NCBI GenBank assembly: GCA_039798685.1
Contig: JBDKFM010000034.1
Span: 1 to 15,873, forward strand
DNA length: 15,873 nt
Source: JACPGQ01 sp039798685
GTDB lineage: Bacteria; Patescibacteriota; Microgenomatia; Levybacterales; UBA12049
Direction of reading: 5' to 3'
A program made the translations under genes and the position numbers. The stretch's first letter is position 1, and every line of letters starts with the position of its first letter. Below the pieces are notes generated by a model, which saw only the letters and a program-made list of their open reading frames with translations, did not search any database and was not told where the DNA came from. Positions 14,513 to 15,873 of the stretch are shown here, piece after piece.

Positions 14513-14991
14513 TAACTTAAACATTGGGGCGCCCGTAGAGTAATCTATGAGCTTGGGTATTCAAAACACGCATTTAGAGAGTGCGTTGAATAAAAAATTT
14601 ACTAGTTAAAATCGGTGAACGCCGAAGTCATCACTGCAAATGATGACTGGTCAACACCGAGGTTCTGCATAGCAGAATGGTTTCATAAAGAAATCCTGAT
14701 TGCAGTACCGTATCGACTTTTCTATTCAGTTAATATGGGTAGAGGGAGGAAGATTTATGTTCGCAAGAGCAAAATTGATAATTTTCCTAAAAGACTAGCC
14801 CCACTTCTGCAGAGCAGAAGAATTTCAAATGTCAAATTTCAAATTACAAATGTCCAATTGGATATTGGTATTTATTGGAAATTGGTAGTATTTGTTATTC
14901 CATGCAAAGCATAGGCGGGTGAAGGTATAGTCAAAACTCTTAGTAATAAGAGATGCAGTTCCGTCCGCCAGTTGGCGGAGATCGGAATTTG
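14513..14991 (+). ncRNA. Group I self-splicing intron at 23S position 2500, no homing endonuclease
   Basis: It splits GGCACCT|CGATGTCGG between bases equivalent to U2500 and C2501. All core parts can be read: P1 exon GGCACCT with guide GGGCGCC (14527-14533), ending in the expected U-G pair at the splice site (one A-C mismatch); P10 3' exon CGAT with ATTG (14523-14526); P2 14536-14547; P4 TCGGTG (14612-14617) with CACCGA (14655-14660); P5 14626-14632 with 14642-14648; P6 14663-14668 with 14672-14677; P7 GACTA (14793-14797) with TAGTC (14928-14932) inside AAGGTATAGTC; P8 14804-14820; P9 14937-14952; a 3' domain 14959-14987; terminal G at 14991. It lies in the peptidyl transferase centre, so it must be removed for a working ribosome. 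P3 was not resolved. Confidence 0.92.
14821..14905 (+). repeat. AT-rich palindromic repeat element inside the intron
   Basis: Short CAAAT/TTCAAAT units (TTTCAAAT, GTCAAAT, TTCAAAT, TACAAAT) run into a hairpin: AATTACAAAT (14842-14851) pairs with ATTTGTTATT (14890-14899, one mismatch), and CCAATT (14854-14859) with AATTGG (14879-14884). It is placed between P8 and the second strand of P7, a position tolerant of insertions. From memory, similar CAAATTTCAAAT-type repeats are scattered in Patescibacteria genomes; copy number cannot be checked here. Confidence 0.55.
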
Positions 14992-15052
14992 CGATGTCGG
15001 CTCATCACATCCTGGGACTGGAGAAGGCCCCAAGGGTCCGGCTGTTCGCCGG

Positions 15053-15087
<35 letters not shown>

Positions 15088-15225
15088 AAGACAGTTCGGT
15101 CTCTATCCTGTATACCCGTTGAGATTTGAGGAGATTCGCCCTTAGTACGAGAGGACTGGGGTGAGGGAATCCCTGGTGTGCCAGTTGTCCCTACAGGGGC
15201 ATCGCTGGGTAGCTAGATTCCCACC

Positions 15226-15258
<33 letters not shown>

Positions 15259-15388
15259 GTCTCCAAGATAAGATCTCGCTGTCCGCAAGGACGAAAGACC
15301 CCTTCTAGACTAGGAGGTTGATAGGCTAGCGGTGGAAGCACGGTAACGTGTTAAGCTTACTAGTACTAATGGTCGAGCAGTAGATTAT

Positions 15389-15504
15389 GTTTTTTTGGAC
15401 TATTTCCGCCTTGAAGAAACTTCTTCAAGTAATTGAAGCAGTTGCTTCAAGGTAATTCTCTTCACTACTTAAAGAATCATACATAGATTTGTTTTTGATA
15501 GGGA
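15389..15504 (+). other. 23S-5S spacer with processing stem (3' arm) and TTGAAG hairpins
   Basis: 15456-15476 is the 3' arm that pairs with 11859-11879 around 23S. Between it and 23S lie two perfect hairpins, 15410-15418 with 15421-15429 and 15433-15440 with 15443-15450, built from TTGAAG/CTTCAA units that can also pair with each other (15409-15416 with 15445-15452). No tRNA or promoter seen. The last bases (15497-15504) begin an extended stem with 15625-15632 around 5S. Confidence 0.7.
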
Positions 15505-15625
15505 TTTGTCGGTATCCGGAGCGATGTGGTACCACCTCTTCCCATTCCGAACAGAGAAGTGAAACGCGTCAGCGCCTACGATACTGGGACTTGTTTCCTG
15601 GGACAATGGGTCGATGCCGATGAAT
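15505..15625 (+). rRNA. rrf: 5S ribosomal RNA
   Basis: About 120 bases with the standard 5S core: GGTACCACCTCTTCCCATTCCGAACAG (near 15528-15554; only key blocks are noted: CCACCTC, CCATTCCGAACAG, GAAGTGAAACG). Helix I pairs GTCGGTATC with GATGCCGAT; pairing continues outward (GATAGGGATT with AATTTCTATC) into the precursor, so mature ends are uncertain by several bases. Co-transcribed with 23S; a terminator follows at once. Confidence 0.93.
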
Positions 15626-15640
15626 TTCTATCAAGAACAA

Positions 15641-15671
15641 AAAAAAGCCACCCGAAAGGGTGGTTTTTTTT
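15641..15671 (+). terminator. Strong intrinsic terminator ending the rRNA unit
   Basis: CCACCC (15648-15653), GAAA tetraloop, GGGTGG (15658-15663), flanked by an A run upstream and eight T downstream. The flanking A and T runs extend the stem and allow it to work in both directions. Confidence 0.95.
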
Positions 15672-15710
15672 ATGAAAAATCTGTAGAAGAGAAGAGGAAC
15701 TGTTTTTTTC

Positions 15711-15739
15711 TTGTAATACTCCTTGAGGGATGGTATACT
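15711..15739 (+). promoter_or_regulatory. Promoter of the gene at the window's right edge
   Basis: TTGTAA (15711-15716), 17 bases, TATACT (15734-15739) with TGG before it. Expected +1 about 15746. An AGAAAGG at 15756-15762 may be a ribosome-binding site. Confidence 0.7.
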
Positions 15740-15773
15740 ATAAGTAACTTCTTTAAGAAAGGTAAATAAATGA

Positions 15774-15873
15774 GTGGCAAACAAACTAGCGAAACTCTAC
15801 GAAAAACAACATAGTTCCTCAGATGGAAATTCCGCAATGGGAGTCCTTCTTGCAAAGAAATCTGCAGCTGTCT
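15774..15873 (+). CDS. 5' end of an unidentified gene (runs off the window)
   Basis: From GTG 15774 the frame stays open to the end and reads VANKLAKLYEKQHSSSDGN and onward SAMGVLLAKKSAAV, a composition typical of a small basic cytoplasmic protein; no family recognised. A promoter lies ~30 bases upstream and a weak purine-rich site precedes it. The alternative ATG at 15770, in another frame, gives only 14 codons before TAG, and an ATG at 15812 in a third frame is also open to the edge; the GTG frame is preferred for its length and composition. Product and start are uncertain. Confidence 0.5.
   Translation, partial: MANKLAKLYEKQHSSSDGNSAMGVLLAKKSAAV

Noticed and set aside
14821..14905. CRISPR-like short repeats (CAAAT units)
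   Set aside because: Units are 7-8 bases, not separated by unique spacers of even length, and end in a single hairpin; no cas genes nearby.
14615..14914. Possible homing endonuclease reading frame in the intron
   Set aside because: The 99-codon frame has no LAGLIDADG, GIY-YIG, HNH or His-Cys motif, and it runs through P4-P8 core elements and the repeat; it is a chance open frame.

Overview
This window looks like a chromosomal segment of a Patescibacteria (CPR) genome, most likely of the Parcubacteria group. That placement is inference. It rests on very compact genes, many promoters that place transcription start at or within a few bases of the start codon, a 23S-5S rRNA unit with no 16S in front of it, a group I intron inside the 23S gene, and a gene set common in these reduced genomes (ATL, acylphosphatase, YibE/F, PH-domain membrane protein, secreted DsbA-like thiol protein). 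UGA is used as a stop (alkyltransferase-like gene), which argues against the Gracilibacteria/Absconditabacteria code.

Layout. 1-1519: 3' part of pth (peptidyl-tRNA hydrolase), then a small operon of an unknown 100-aa protein, an alkyltransferase-like protein and acylphosphatase. 1521-3928: yibE/F-like gene on the minus strand, divergent from a Fur-family repressor gene that overlaps a ZIP metal transporter gene. A perfect 7-1-7 type palindrome sits inside the fur promoter, and the fur ribosome-binding site is buried in an 11-bp hairpin. 3925-5424 (minus strand): a membrane-anchored DsbA-family protein whose two halves are in swapped order (circular permutation), and a PH-domain membrane protein. 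5567-9285: Crp/Fnr-family regulator, a 529-aa membrane protein of unknown function, then trxA and trxB. 9421-11412: a secreted 663-aa protein with a possible metal-binding HxxxH motif and a C-terminal CBM96/DNRLRE-type domain. 11431-15671: promoter, tRNA-Ala(UGC), 23S rRNA with a 479-nt group I intron at E. coli position 2500, 5S rRNA and a strong terminator. 15774-end: start of an unidentified gene.

How the genes fit together. TrxA/TrxB supply cytoplasmic thiol reduction, while the DsbA-like protein probably handles thiols outside the membrane. The Fur-family protein, its palindromic operator and the ZIP carrier form a plausible self-regulated metal-uptake unit that may also control yibE/F. 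The rRNA unit has two terminator-like hairpins between promoter and 23S, so it probably depends on rRNA antitermination.

Strongest second-look items: the permuted DsbA, the ORF-less group I intron at L2500 with an AT-rich palindromic repeat inside it, the fur leader, the leaderless promoter pattern, and the 16S-free rRNA unit. All 23S/5S and family comparisons were made from memory without alignment software.
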